Below, one piece after another: positions 19,182 through 27,982 of a stretch of DNA of 64,000 nt. Location of the stretch: positions 1 through 64,000 of the forward strand of contig JBPCJY010000132.1 in assembly GCA_051004815.1 (NCBI GenBank), read 5' to 3'. The notes below the pieces were generated by a model that was not told where the DNA came from, did no database searches, and was given only the letters and a program-made list of their open reading frames with translations. How positions within the stretch are numbered: the first letter of the stretch is position 1; each line of letters opens with the position of its first letter. The translations under genes were made by a program, and so were the position numbers. The stretch comes from JBBQXY01 sp051004815. Its GTDB lineage: Bacteria; Chloroflexota; Ktedonobacteria; Ktedonobacterales; Ktedonobacteraceae.

Positions 19182-19360
19182 CATCAGGGTACCTTTCACT
19201 CGTAGGTTTTTTGGAAACGCGCTGACCTCGCCTGTCATTCTGAGCACCGCGCAGAATCTGCGTGCTGGCCGACGAGAGATTCTGCGCGGTGCGCAGAATG
19301 ACAGTTCCCACTTTCCCTGTTCCATTCCAAAAAACCTACGAGTGAAAGCATCAGGGTACC
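19182..19360. mobile_element. nested palindromic element with 12-bp flanking direct repeats
   Basis: CATCAGGGTACC occurs at 19182-19193 and again at 19349-19360. Between them are perfect 23-base outer inverted arms (19194-19216 and 19325-19347, containing ACTCGTAGGTTTTTTGG). Inside these are 27-base inner arms (19233-19259 and 19277-19303, beginning TGTCATTCTGAG) that pair with one mismatch. The flanking repeats look like a target-site duplication. No gene is inside. Confidence 0.65.
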
Positions 19361-19404
19361 CCTTGCGGACAATACAATTCACTTAGAGATGTAAGCAAGC
19401 AGCC

Positions 19405-19448
19405 GTAGGGACGCGATTTATCGAGTCCACCGCCGATTTATCGGCCCG
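19405..19448. repeat. intergenic repeat family B, copy 1
   Basis: Pattern GTAGGGRCGCGATTTATCG, then CGCCGATTTATCGGCCCG. Related copies lie at 39988-40030 and 41666-41708. The second half contains a short dyad, CCGATTTATCGG. Confidence 0.6.
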
Positions 19449-19526
19449 AATAGGCATTAACCTAACGATGAATCGGCTTGGGGTGCGGGGATATCCGTAG
19501 GGGTGGGAGCGGTTGAGGTGGGTGGT

Positions 19527-19603
19527 GGGACCCTTGTGGTCGCCCGTGGGTGGGCATAGCACGGGTTCGCACGCCCCACCCACCGGCGACCACAAGGGTC
19601 CTT
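19527..19603. repeat. long imperfect inverted repeat
   Basis: The left arm reads GGACCCTTGTGGTCGCC then GTGGGTGGG. The right arm reads CCCACCCAC then GGCGACCACAAGGGTCC. The spacer is about 25 bases. It uses the same GGCGACC/GGTCGCC unit seen in other intergenic hairpins of the window. Confidence 0.55.
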
Positions 19604-19658
19604 ACACGCGTAGGTTTTTCGATGAGAGGCGGGAGCCTCTCGGCCTCGTTCGTGCCAC

Positions 19659-19675
19659 CCTGTCTGGGGGACAGG
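19659..19675. repeat. 17-base hairpin repeat, copy 1
   Basis: CCTGTCTGGGGGACAGG, a six-base stem (CCTGTC/GACAGG), followed by TAATAG. Identical copies are at 19735-19751 and 24415-24431; a variant with CCG in the loop is at 39893-39909. Confidence 0.6.
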
Positions 19676-19734
19676 TAATAGGGACAGGGGGGCGGGGCTG
19701 TGGAGGATGAGGGGGCCTTGTGCCTGTCCTGCAC

Positions 19735-19751
19735 CCTGTCTGGGGGACAGG
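19735..19751. repeat. 17-base hairpin repeat, copy 2
   Basis: Identical to copy 1 at 19659-19675, including the following TAATAG. Confidence 0.6.
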
Positions 19752-19902
19752 TAATAGAGGTCTCGATACTTCCCGCAGGACGAGGACAAGCACAAGGCCC
19801 CCTCAGCCCCGCCATACCACCCCTTGTCCCTACACACGCTACCCCAAGGCTTACGTGAAAGGTATTGGGCCTTGTGCTTGTCTTGGCTGCTCTCCAGCAA
19901 TA

Positions 19903-21063
19903 TTACACGACGAGCGCGTATCCTCCTTGATCCTCATAGCCAGTCAAGCTCGGCCCCCAACTGGAGCCACCCCACCATTGATGATAGACCGCGTGGTCGC
20001 TACCCACCACAAACACATCTAGACGGTTGGCTGCCCAGGAAACTGCCGAGGGAGTTGAGATGACGTAGCCGCCATGTCCCTCATAACTGGTCAAGCTTGG
20101 CCCCCAACTGGAACCATCCCACCATTGGTGATAAAGCGCGTGGTCACTGCCCACCACAAACAGGTCAATACGATTGGCTCCCCAGGAGACCGCCGAGATG
20201 TTAGAGGTGACATAGCCGCCATGATACTCATAGCTAGTCAAGCTTGGCCCCCAATTAGCACCATTCCACCATTGATGATAGATCGCGTGGTCGCTGCCCA
20301 CCACAAACAAGTCAATACGATTGGCCCCCCATGAAACGGCGGAGACATCCGAGAGGGAGTATCCTCCATGACTCTCGTAGCTAGTCAAACTCGGCCCCCA
20401 ACTGGAGCCATTCCACCATTGATGATAGACTGCGTGATCGCTGCCCACCACAAACACATCTAGACGATTGGCAGACCAGGAGACCGCCGAGATGTTAGAG
20501 ATGACGTAGCCGCCATGTCTCTCATAGGTAGTGATGCTCGGCCCCCAATGATGGCCATCCCACCATTGATGATAGGCGGCATGATCGCTGCCCACCACAA
20601 ACAGATCAATGCGGTTGGCTCCCCAGGAGACCGCCGAGATGTTGGAGATGACATACCCACCGTGATTCTCTCAACCACTCCAACTATGGCCATTCCACCA
20701 CTTGTGATAGACGGCATGATTGCTCCCTACCACAAACAGATCAATATGGTTGGCTGCCCTGGAGACCGCTGAGACATTGGAGATGGCATGGCCGCCGAGA
20801 TCCTCAAATGTGGTCAGACTCGGTCCCCAACTAGAGCCATTCCACCACTTGTGATAGACCGCGTGGTCACTTCCTACCACAAAGTAGTCGATACGATTCG
20901 GCGCCCATGAAACACTGGCTACAGCCGAGGTCTGGCTCTGACTACTTCCTTGCACTGCTTTCTGTGCAGGCGCGGCGTGAGCAGACGGACGGCCCTGGAG
21001 AATTACAAGTGCTACAAAGAGCAAACACACTACAGGTAGTAAGAAACGCATGAGCTTTGACAT
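19903..21063 (-). pseudogene. secreted seven-repeat PLL-like beta-propeller lectin with in-frame TGA
   Basis: An N-terminal signal peptide (MRFLLPVVCLLFVALVI, cleavage near AHAAPA) is followed by seven repeats of about 49 residues. Each carries SWxANRIDLFVVGSDHAVYHQWW then SSWGPSLT and a HGGY segment. This matches the PLL/DUF346-type propeller lectins, which form seven blades and bind glycans outside the cell. Repeat 2 is four codons short and contains TGA at 20671-20673 (SWSG-stop-ENHGGY); the frame continues unchanged to 19903. As it stands translation gives 130 residues (signal peptide and under two blades). It is either a recently broken gene or a sequence error. It is divergent from the RM gene. 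Confidence 0.8.
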
Positions 21064-21241
21064 ACAAGATATCCTTTCTTGGTCACAATTGCTGCCATGC
21101 TACAAGTTGTAAAACAAACGCTACCTTAAATGAACTGTAGTGCAAGCATTTTTCATGTAAAATTCCCATATCTGTGTTATGATACAGCCATATTTTCTGG
21201 ACACGCACATAACACATGGAGAGGGACGGGCACAACATCGT

Positions 21242-24200
21242 ATGCAAGTAACCCCAACACAGAAAAGAGCCATTGACCACTATTACCAGGAACTTGCCGC
21301 CTACCAGGAGAAAAAAGTCACGCACGAAACCGCCGTGCGCAGTGCCTTTCAAAACCTCCTCGCCACCTTTGCCCAGTCCGCCAACTGGGTGCTCATCCCA
21401 GAGCAAACCCTCGCCAACGGCAAACGGCCCGATGGCACCTTGCGCGACAGCTTCAACCTCCCGCGTGGCTACTGGGAAGCGAAGGACACCAAAGACGACC
21501 TGCACATCGAGATCCGCAAAAAGATCAGCGCGGGCTACCCCATCACCAACACCATCTTCGAGGACACGCGCCGTGCCATCCTCTATCAAAACAACAAACT
21601 CGTCCTCGATATAGACCTGACCAACGCCAAAGAACTCATCTCAATTCTCGATTCCTTCTTCCATTATGCCGCCCCCGACATCGCCACCTTTGAACATGCC
21701 GTGTCCGACTTCAAGGAAAGCATCCCCGACCTGGCACAGGGCCTCGTGCAGCGCATCCAGGAGGAACATGCCCAAAACAAAACCTTTGTCGCCGCCTTCA
21801 CCAGCTTCCTGGAACTCTGTCGCACCTCGCTTGACCCCCACATGAGCCGCGAGACGGTCGATGAAATGCTCGTGCAACACCTGCTCACCGAACGCCTCTT
21901 CCGCACCATCTTCGACAACTCCGACTTTATCAACCGCAACGTCATCGCCTCCGAGATCGAGAAGATGATCCAGGCCCTCACCAGCCGCGCCTTCAACCGC
22001 AAAGAATTCCTCAAATCGCTGGATCGTTTCTACATCGCCATCGAAAACGCCGCCCGCAACCTGGATGACTGGTCAGAGAAACAGCACTTTATCAACATCG
22101 TCTACGAACGCTTCTTTCAAGGCTTCTCCGTCAAACAGGCCGACACCCACGGCATCGTCTACACCCCGCAAGAGATCGTCGATTTCATGTGTGCCAGCGT
22201 GGAAGAGGTCCTACAACGCGAATTTGGCACCTCCATAGCCGAGCCAGGCGTCCAAATCCTCGACCCCTGCGTCGGCACTGGCAGCTTCATCGTCAACCTC
22301 CTGCACCGCATCCCACGTCACAAACTGAAACACAAATACCTGCACGACCTCTTCTGCAACGAAATCATGCTCCTCCCGTACTACATCGCCTCCCTCAACA
22401 TCGAGCACGAATACTACGAACGCACCGGCGAATATCTCCCCTTCGAAGGCATCTGCTTCGCCGACACCCTCGAACTAGCCGAAGGCCAACAACTCTCCAT
22501 GTTCGTCGAGCAAAACACCGATCGCATCCAACGCGAAAAAGACACCCCCATCATGGTAGTGATCGGCAACCCACCCTACAACGTCGGGCAAGGAAATGAG
22601 AACGATAATAACAAGAACCGAAAATATCCAGTGATTGATAAACGTATTAAAGAGACCTATGTTAAAGACTCACAGGCAACCCTCAATAATCAGGTCTACG
22701 ATGCCTATGTCAGATTCTTTCGCTGGGCTGTGGATCGTCTACAGGGACGTGATGGCATTGTCTGTTACGTCTCCAACAACTCATTTGTTGATCAGATTGC
22801 CTTTGATGGTATGCGCAAAAATCTCTTACAAGACTTCACACAGGTCTACCATCTTGATTTACATGGCAATGTACGCAAAAATCCCAAACTTTCCGGCACG
22901 ACGCACAATGTCTTTGGTATCCAGGTAGGTGTAGGTATTACGATAGCCATACGTTCCTCACACCATACTCAACGCAGCGTATTCTACTATCGTGTACCAG
23001 AGTTCTGGCGCAAAACTGAGAAATTAGCATTGCTTGCCCAAACAGGTAGTATCACAGGAGTAGCATGGCGAGATTTACAACCAGATCAGAAACAAAATTG
23101 GCTTACTGACCTATTGAGGCCAGAATATTCCACCTTTTTGCCTTTAGGGACGAGGGAAGCGAAAAGTATCAAAACTGTTGATGTTAAAGCCTTATTTAAA
23201 ACCTACTCGATAGGTGTTCATACTGCTCGAGATAATGTTGTCTATAATTTTGACTCAGAAGTATTAAGTAGTAGGGTTAAGCAGTTCTTAGAAGACTACA
23301 ATGCAGAGGTATCCCGTTGGTCTCGTGGAGGCAGACAAAAGGATATTGATAATTTTGTGCAATATACGAAAGTCAAATGGAGTGAGCATCTTAAAAACGA
23401 ATTAAGGCGAGAAAGATATGGGCAATTTGACGGCTCTTGCATTACTTCTGCTATGTATCGTCCATTTTGTAGAAAATGGCTTTACTGTGATTCTTTGCTA
23501 ATTGATCGTCCTGGCTATTTTGATCGAATCTTCCCATATTTTGTTACTGAACAGAATAACCGTGTAATAGTTGTAAGCGATCATGGATACCGCTCACCAT
23601 TTAGCACACTTGTAACACAGGTAATTCCAGATATGCATTTACTTGCCACGACTGATGCCTTCCAATGCTTCCCCTACTACATCTACTCCGAAGACGGTAG
23701 CAACCGACGTGAGAACATCACCGACTGGTCACTCGCGCAATTCCAATCGAAATATGGCTCCGACGTAACCAAATGGGATATCTTCCACTACGTCTACGCC
23801 ATGTTGCATCATCCACAGTACCGCGAACGCTACGCCGAAAACCTCAAACGCGACCTGCCACACATCCCTCTCCTGCATAGCCAGGCAGCGTTTCAGGTCT
23901 GTGTCCGCGTCGGCCAGCAACTGATGGCTATCCACCTGAACTACGAACAAGCCAGAGAATACCCGCTCAAATGGATAGAAAACCAGGACGTACCCTTCTC
24001 ATGGCAAGTAAAGCGCATGCGCCTGACAGCCGACCGTACCGCCGTCACCATCAACGAAAGCCTGACCTTGGCGGGTATCTCCCCAGAATGTTTCGCCTAC
24101 CGCCTCGGCAACCGCTCAGCCCTCGACTGGATCATCGACCAATACCAACTAAGCGAAGACAAACGCAGCGGCATCGTCAGCGACCCCAACCGCACCGACG

Positions 24201-24322
24201 ACGAAGAATATATCGTGCGGTTGGTCGGCAAGGTGGTGACGGTAAGTGTAGAGACAGTGAGATTGGTGGAGGAATTGGCACGGGATGTCCAGCAAGAAGA
24301 GTGGCTGAATACCGAAATGTAG
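21242..24322 (+). CDS. single-chain restriction-modification enzyme (type IIG / ISP-like, N6-adenine methyltransferase)
   Basis: 1026 residues from the ATG at 21242; the frame extends to an ATG at 21179 that lacks a ribosome site. A PD-(D/E)XK nuclease-like motif is near the N terminus (RPDGT, then GYWEAKD, about residues 62-82). The gamma-class methyltransferase follows with SAM motif I ILDPCVGTGSF near residue 340 and catalytic NPPY in VIGNPPYNVG near residue 442. The C-terminal half should hold the target-recognition region. No helicase domain is present, unlike long type ISP enzymes. DNA on both ends is GC-rich, but about 22600-23650 is clearly AT-rich. No separate methylase or specificity gene is nearby. 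Confidence 0.85.
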   Translation: MQVTPTQKRAIDHYYQELAAYQEKKVTHETAVRSAFQNLLATFAQSANWVLIPEQTLANGKRPDGTLRDSFNLPRGYWEAKDTKDDLHIEIRKKISAGYPITNTIFEDTRRAILYQNNKLVLDIDLTNAKELISILDSFFHYAAPDIATFEHAVSDFKESIPDLAQGLVQRIQEEHAQNKTFVAAFTSFLELCRTSLDPHMSRETVDEMLVQHLLTERLFRTIFDNSDFINRNVIASEIEKMIQALTSRAFNRKEFLKSLDRFYIAIENAARNLDDWSEKQHFINIVYERFFQGFSVKQADTHGIVYTPQEIVDFMCASVEEVLQREFGTSIAEPGVQILDPCVGTGSFIVNLLHRIPRHKLKHKYLHDLFCNEIMLLPYYIASLNIEHEYYERTGEYLPFEGICFADTLELAEGQQLSMFVEQNTDRIQREKDTPIMVVIGNPPYNVGQGNENDNNKNRKYPVIDKRIKETYVKDSQATLNNQVYDAYVRFFRWAVDRLQGRDGIVCYVSNNSFVDQIAFDGMRKNLLQDFTQVYHLDLHGNVRKNPKLSGTTHNVFGIQVGVGITIAIRSSHHTQRSVFYYRVPEFWRKTEKLALLAQTGSITGVAWRDLQPDQKQNWLTDLLRPEYSTFLPLGTREAKSIKTVDVKALFKTYSIGVHTARDNVVYNFDSEVLSSRVKQFLEDYNAEVSRWSRGGRQKDIDNFVQYTKVKWSEHLKNELRRERYGQFDGSCITSAMYRPFCRKWLYCDSLLIDRPGYFDRIFPYFVTEQNNRVIVVSDHGYRSPFSTLVTQVIPDMHLLATTDAFQCFPYYIYSEDGSNRRENITDWSLAQFQSKYGSDVTKWDIFHYVYAMLHHPQYRERYAENLKRDLPHIPLLHSQAAFQVCVRVGQQLMAIHLNYEQAREYPLKWIENQDVPFSWQVKRMRLTADRTAVTINESLTLAGISPECFAYRLGNRSALDWIIDQYQLSEDKRSGIVSDPNRTDDEEYIVRLVGKVVTVSVETVRLVEELARDVQQEEWLNTEM

Positions 24323-24504
24323 GGCCTTGTCTCCAACTCAATTCACAAAAGCCAGGTATCCCACCATGGACGCCGAAACGGCGAAGCCGATGCCTTCGTC
24401 CATGGTAGGGGAACCCTGTCTGGGGGACAGGTAACCCTTTACGGGTACCCTGGGGCACGGTGTGGCTTAAGTTCGCACCTTTGGAATACCGCCTTATAAT
24501 TTGT
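24323..24504. other. intergenic hairpins
   Basis: Contains an inverted repeat CCATGGACG/CGTCCATGG (about 24364-24407) and a 17-base hairpin CCTGTCTGGGGGACAGG at 24415-24431. It lies between convergent genes and probably contributes to termination. Confidence 0.5.
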
Positions 24505-25146
24505 TCACCCTCGTAAAACATTGATAAACAGTGTCACGAGACCAACTATACGGGTAGTATCACCCAGGCGATCAATAACGTCCAGGCCAGAGATACTATA
24601 CTTTGGCAGTATCATCAAATACCCTATGCTAAAAAGAAGAAACGCCACACTCATGAGCAGACTGAAGCGCGTCTCCTTGGACATGAAGGCGGAAAAATAA
24701 ACAAAGAAAATCACCGCGCAAATAAGCCCCCGCGAGCCGCTCAGGAGGGATTTTGTGAGGACGGGATCAGGAAACTCTGGCGGTAACACAGGAGCCAGTA
24801 GGAACAGAGACAGCAGCAAAATGGAAATAACAATATGCCAGCGCATCAGCCCACGTAGATAGTCATCCGAGCTACTAGTCAGGCTCAGCAAAATAAAGAG
24901 AAAACTGACCGTCTGCCCAATATAGTTAAACCAGTCAACATTGAGGCTGATAGTGGTCACGTTGTCACCGAGAAACCCGGCGGCAGCCGTCAGTGAAATC
25001 ACTCCCATTGACAAGGCCAGGATGAACACACGTCGGCTCCGTGTCTGAAAATACAGAAAAAATGCGCGAATTGCTATAAACAACGCCACAAGAAACAAGG
25101 TGATCGAAAGCGTATTCGCAATTAAAAGTGGATCCACGTTACACAT
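24505..25146 (-). CDS. seven-helix membrane protein, possible sensor module
   Basis: 213 residues with about seven hydrophobic helices and short loops, resembling stand-alone N-terminal sensor domains of histidine kinases. No kinase or output domain is attached. The family is not recognised. It starts 20 bases after the stop of the upstream gene on the same strand (25167-26108), so the two are very likely co-transcribed. Confidence 0.6.
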   Translation of the reverse strand: MCNVDPLLIANTLSITLFLVALFIAIRAFFLYFQTRSRRVFILALSMGVISLTAAAGFLGDNVTTISLNVDWFNYIGQTVSFLFILLSLTSSSDDYLRGLMRWHIVISILLLSLFLLAPVLPPEFPDPVLTKSLLSGSRGLICAVIFFVYFSAFMSKETRFSLLMSVAFLLFSIGYLMILPKYSISGLDVIDRLGDTTRIVGLVTLFINVLRG

Positions 25147-25166
25147 TCTCCTCTATACACGCGTAA

Positions 25167-26108
25167 TTATTTATTATCGATGAATGGCAATTCATCAATG
25201 AGTTGTCCCCCAGGTTCGTAAAGTTGAACGCGATGTTGCTCTAAAAGAAACTGTAGAGCTAGATAGATCTCTTTTGAATCCATGCCGATATTCGTAGCGA
25301 TTTCTCTTACGTTTTTTCGCCCGTCAATTGCTGTATACAAACGGCGTGCCCGCTTATCCGTGATAACGGCGGCACTGGCAAAGGGATTGCTTGAACGCAT
25401 TGCATTCGCATCCTCGAGTCGATGAGGAACAAGGTCGGATAAATGCACTTGTGTCTGTTGTTGCGCCGATATTCCAGAGATAGCAGGCAATCTACCAGAC
25501 GAAGTGCGTGTCGGCAATAGCAAACCACGAGTTGTAGCCACGGCTAAAGATTGTCCTAAAATAAGATTTATCGCGGAAATCTCATCCTGGGGGGGGAATC
25601 TTTTGAAAAAGAGCAGTGCTGCTACAGCTAATGGCGTCGGAATCTCCTGCTCTGTCGCATTCGGCATGGGGGGAAGGAGTAGGGGACTGTGCAGAAAATC
25701 ACAGAAGCAATAATTCAACCCGTAACGTGCCAGCAACTCTGCCTGGTGTAGTGAGAACAAATTATTCACGCTCAACAGCATAAAGTTTCGCTGCTTACTC
25801 AGCAAATTACCAGCCGAATTAGCAACTTGCGTATTCACAAGCACGTTTTGAGGTAGCGAGGCATCCTGCCAATCCACAGCACGCAATTTGATAGTTACCT
25901 GGCCTGTTAGTAGAGATTGAAGACTCCAGAATTGTACCGCTTGTGCATCAAATTGCTGTAAAAAGAGACGGTTCTGCCATAGGAAAATCTCATCAATATG
26001 ATGCATCGTTTCTGCGGCTTTAAATAGTTGCGCACTGTAGACGAGTTGACGCCTACCTGTATATAGCTGGGAAGATGGATCGCCTGGTCCCCCATTGTTC
26101 ATCATCAC
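25167..26108 (-). CDS. DUF4388-like signalling protein, paralogue of the 15116 product
   Basis: 313 residues. The first 150 residues are divergent and soluble. The C-terminal region (AVITDKRARRLYTAIDGRKNVREIATNIGM) shares the pattern IDGxxxVxEIAxxxG with the product at 15116-15763. Like that gene it precedes a membrane protein on the same strand. The ATG codon at 26106-26108 (MMMNNGG) is one of several in a row, and the exact start is uncertain. I cannot assign a reaction; a regulatory or scaffolding role is inference. Confidence 0.55.
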   Translation of the reverse strand: MMMNNGGPGDPSSQLYTGRRQLVYSAQLFKAAETMHHIDEIFLWQNRLFLQQFDAQAVQFWSLQSLLTGQVTIKLRAVDWQDASLPQNVLVNTQVANSAGNLLSKQRNFMLLSVNNLFSLHQAELLARYGLNYCFCDFLHSPLLLPPMPNATEQEIPTPLAVAALLFFKRFPPQDEISAINLILGQSLAVATTRGLLLPTRTSSGRLPAISGISAQQQTQVHLSDLVPHRLEDANAMRSSNPFASAAVITDKRARRLYTAIDGRKNVREIATNIGMDSKEIYLALQFLLEQHRVQLYEPGGQLIDELPFIDNK

Positions 26109-26336
26109 GCTCTCCTAATGCTTTAATTTCCTTGTTTGGATTGTGTTTTCTTCCCCGCCAAAGCATAGCATGGAATGCCCTCACACTCAAGAATATTCCT
26201 TTAGAATAGGTAAATATTACTATACAAATATTTTTATACATGGATGATGGTAACATGCCTTATCTCTCTTAGACCAAAACATCCTCCTTAGATGCTCTAT
26301 TTATCCTATGAAATTGCCACGTATATCTTTTACCCC

Positions 26337-26365
26337 TTGTTCTCTTGTATATTTCATGGTATAAA
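26337..26365 (+). promoter_or_regulatory. likely sigma70-type promoter
   Basis: TTGTTC and TATAAA with a 17-base spacer. Predicted start near 26372, giving a leader of about 125 bases before the phosphatase-family gene. Confidence 0.45.
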
Positions 26366-26379
26366 GATACTTATCTACC

Positions 26380-26415
26380 ACAGTTCGCTGCTCTGGGGGT
26401 GCTGAACTGTTTTTC
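26380..26415 (+). terminator. leader hairpin with T-run (possible attenuator)
   Basis: ACAGTTC (26380-26386) pairs with GAACTGT (26404-26410), followed directly by TTTT. It lies just after the predicted promoter and 85 bases before the coding region, so it could be an attenuator. Confidence 0.35.
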
Positions 26416-26499
26416 CCGTTCTCAGCCATTTCTCATGACTGGTAGCGTTCGTCCAAACCACCATTGTAGCAAATTTTCTACCACGAAGGAGCTTTGAAC

Positions 26500-27882
26500 A
26501 TGTCCAAACCGCCTATCCTTACTCGTAGGTTCTTATTTACTGGCAATTTGCTCTTCTTGCTCATCGCAAGCATAGTTGTAGGTGCGCTAGTCAGCAGCCC
26601 TGCCCATGCTGATAGCCACAATTCCGTACCAGCTAAGTATGCCTTTATAGTCTTCTTTGATGGGGGGCGTCCTGAACTGTATAACTCCACGAACGCCCCA
26701 TTCATCAATAGTCTAGCGGCCAGCGGAGCCAGGTATACGAACGCCCAGGCGCAGGTTCCTGCCGACTCGATCACCAATATCATGGGTGCCTTTACCGGTA
26801 CAGATGCCAGCCATCACGGTCTTCCCTACGAGACATTCTGGGATTACCATTACAATCATCTGATAGAACTGGATGAAACGCCCGTGCTTCCCCCTGGTAT
26901 TACCGAAGACCGCAATGTGGGACGTGCGTGTACGCTCTTCCAGTCAGCGAAAGCGGCCGGCTTGACAACTGCCTTTATCGCCAAGTACCCCGCTTATGAC
27001 GTTCTGGACGGCCCCAACACCTGTCCAGTCTATAGTGGTAGTGGTATCGATAATCTACAAACACCCACCTTTGCCAACTTTACCGGGACGCCCCAGCAGT
27101 ACGATCAAATGAACTTTGACGCTGTGCGTACTGAAATTAATTCAGGCTCTAGCCGTCCCAATATCTTTGGCCTCTATGCCGTCGCTCCCAATAGCTCCAT
27201 GAAACAGTACGGCATCGACTCGCCACAGGTCGCGCAGACTATCCAGTTTGAGGACGCCCAGGTTGCGCAAACCGTGGCCTTGCTCAAGAGCGTTGGTATT
27301 TACAATCAGACAGAGATTGCCCTTGTCAACGATCATGGCAACACTGCCCTCACTGAGGCTATCCCCGGTAGCGGCCCAGGCAGCATCGACCAGTTTCTAA
27401 ACGCTAATGGTATACCCACTGTACAGACCACGACTGATCGCGTCGCACTCGTGTACTTGAAGGACCCTCAACAGACGAAGCAGGCTATTCATCTACTCAG
27501 TATGCCGCAGAATATGGCGCAGTTCGGTATTCAGGCTATGACACCAGCTTCTGGCCTTGGTGTCTATATGGCCACACCTAAGGATCGTACCCCCAGCTTC
27601 ATCGTCTGGCCTATCGATGGGTCGCATGGTACTCAGTCTGTCGTCTACGACACCCCCCCATTAAGTAAACTCGCGGAACACGGTGGGCGCGGTAAAGCCG
27701 ATCAGGACGTCATGCTTGTCATGGAAGGCCCAGGGGTTCACCCTGGCTTCACTACCAATCACCATGTCTGGCTCATGCAAGTTGGCTCAACCGTAGCCGA
27801 CGACATGTGCCTCAACCTGGCCAACGCCACCTATCCCCCCCTCCCCGGCACCAATGCTGACGATAACAACTGCCAGAATTAG
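26500..27882 (+). CDS. secreted alkaline phosphatase superfamily / nucleotide pyrophosphatase-like protein
   Basis: 460 residues from the ATG at 26500, which has GAAGGA nine bases upstream; a TTG at 26494 would be too close. A signal peptide or anchor spans about residues 10-36 (ending SSPAHADS). The mature part has the metal-binding Asp in FFDGGRPEL, a nucleophile region PADSITNIMGAFTG followed by SHHG, NDHG near residue 280, and late His residues in AEHGGRGKADQDVML. These match type I phosphodiesterase/nucleotide pyrophosphatase enzymes, which hydrolyse phosphodiesters or phosphonates outside the membrane. The substrate is unknown. Transcription ends at the 27921-27976 hairpin. Confidence 0.8.
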   Translation: MSKPPILTRRFLFTGNLLFLLIASIVVGALVSSPAHADSHNSVPAKYAFIVFFDGGRPELYNSTNAPFINSLAASGARYTNAQAQVPADSITNIMGAFTGTDASHHGLPYETFWDYHYNHLIELDETPVLPPGITEDRNVGRACTLFQSAKAAGLTTAFIAKYPAYDVLDGPNTCPVYSGSGIDNLQTPTFANFTGTPQQYDQMNFDAVRTEINSGSSRPNIFGLYAVAPNSSMKQYGIDSPQVAQTIQFEDAQVAQTVALLKSVGIYNQTEIALVNDHGNTALTEAIPGSGPGSIDQFLNANGIPTVQTTTDRVALVYLKDPQQTKQAIHLLSMPQNMAQFGIQAMTPASGLGVYMATPKDRTPSFIVWPIDGSHGTQSVVYDTPPLSKLAEHGGRGKADQDVMLVMEGPGVHPGFTTNHHVWLMQVGSTVADDMCLNLANATYPPLPGTNADDNNCQN

Positions 27883-27920
27883 CACGCCAACGCCCTTTTG
27901 AAAAGGGTCAATGGCTAGTG

Positions 27921-27976
27921 TTGCATGTAAGGAAAACAGGGCGACCGCACGGTCGCCCTGTTTTCCTTACATGCAA
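27921..27976. terminator. perfect 26-bp hairpin between convergent genes
   Basis: Arms 27921-27946 and 27951-27976 are exact inverted repeats with the four-base loop GCAC. It lies between the stop at 27882 (+) and the stop at 27983 (-) and would serve both genes. The apex is GGCGACC/GGTCGCC. Confidence 0.8.
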
Positions 27977-27982
27977 CTTACT

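Larger units (their letters stand above)
19144..19902. other. intergenic cluster of palindromic repeats
   Basis: 759 bases without a convincing gene. In order: a nested palindrome with flanking direct repeats (19182-19360), a family B repeat (19405-19448), a long inverted repeat (about 19527-19603), a CGTAGGTTTTT motif near 19610, and two 17-base hairpins (19659-19675, 19735-19751) interleaved with copies of GGGGCCTTGTGCYTGTCCTG. Proline-rich frames here reflect repeat composition. Confidence 0.7.
26109..26499. other. AT-rich divergent intergenic region
   Basis: 391 bases between divergent genes, with AT-rich runs around 26200-26240 and the promoter/hairpin pair described at 26337-26415. No RNA gene was recognised. 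Confidence 0.5.

Noticed and set aside
19457..19900. Proline-rich open frames on the minus strand between 19457 and 19900
   Set aside because: They run through palindromic repeats, contain repeated CPPDRV/LPVPQTG strings that are translated hairpins, and have no ribosome site.
20671..20673. TGA in the lectin gene read as selenocysteine
   Set aside because: The position is in a blade strand lacking any Cys in other repeats, coincides with a four-codon loss, and a secreted lectin is not a selenoprotein family.
22189..22599. Arg-rich frame inside the RM gene
   Set aside because: A shadow frame of the GC-rich methylase coding region with no independent start signals.
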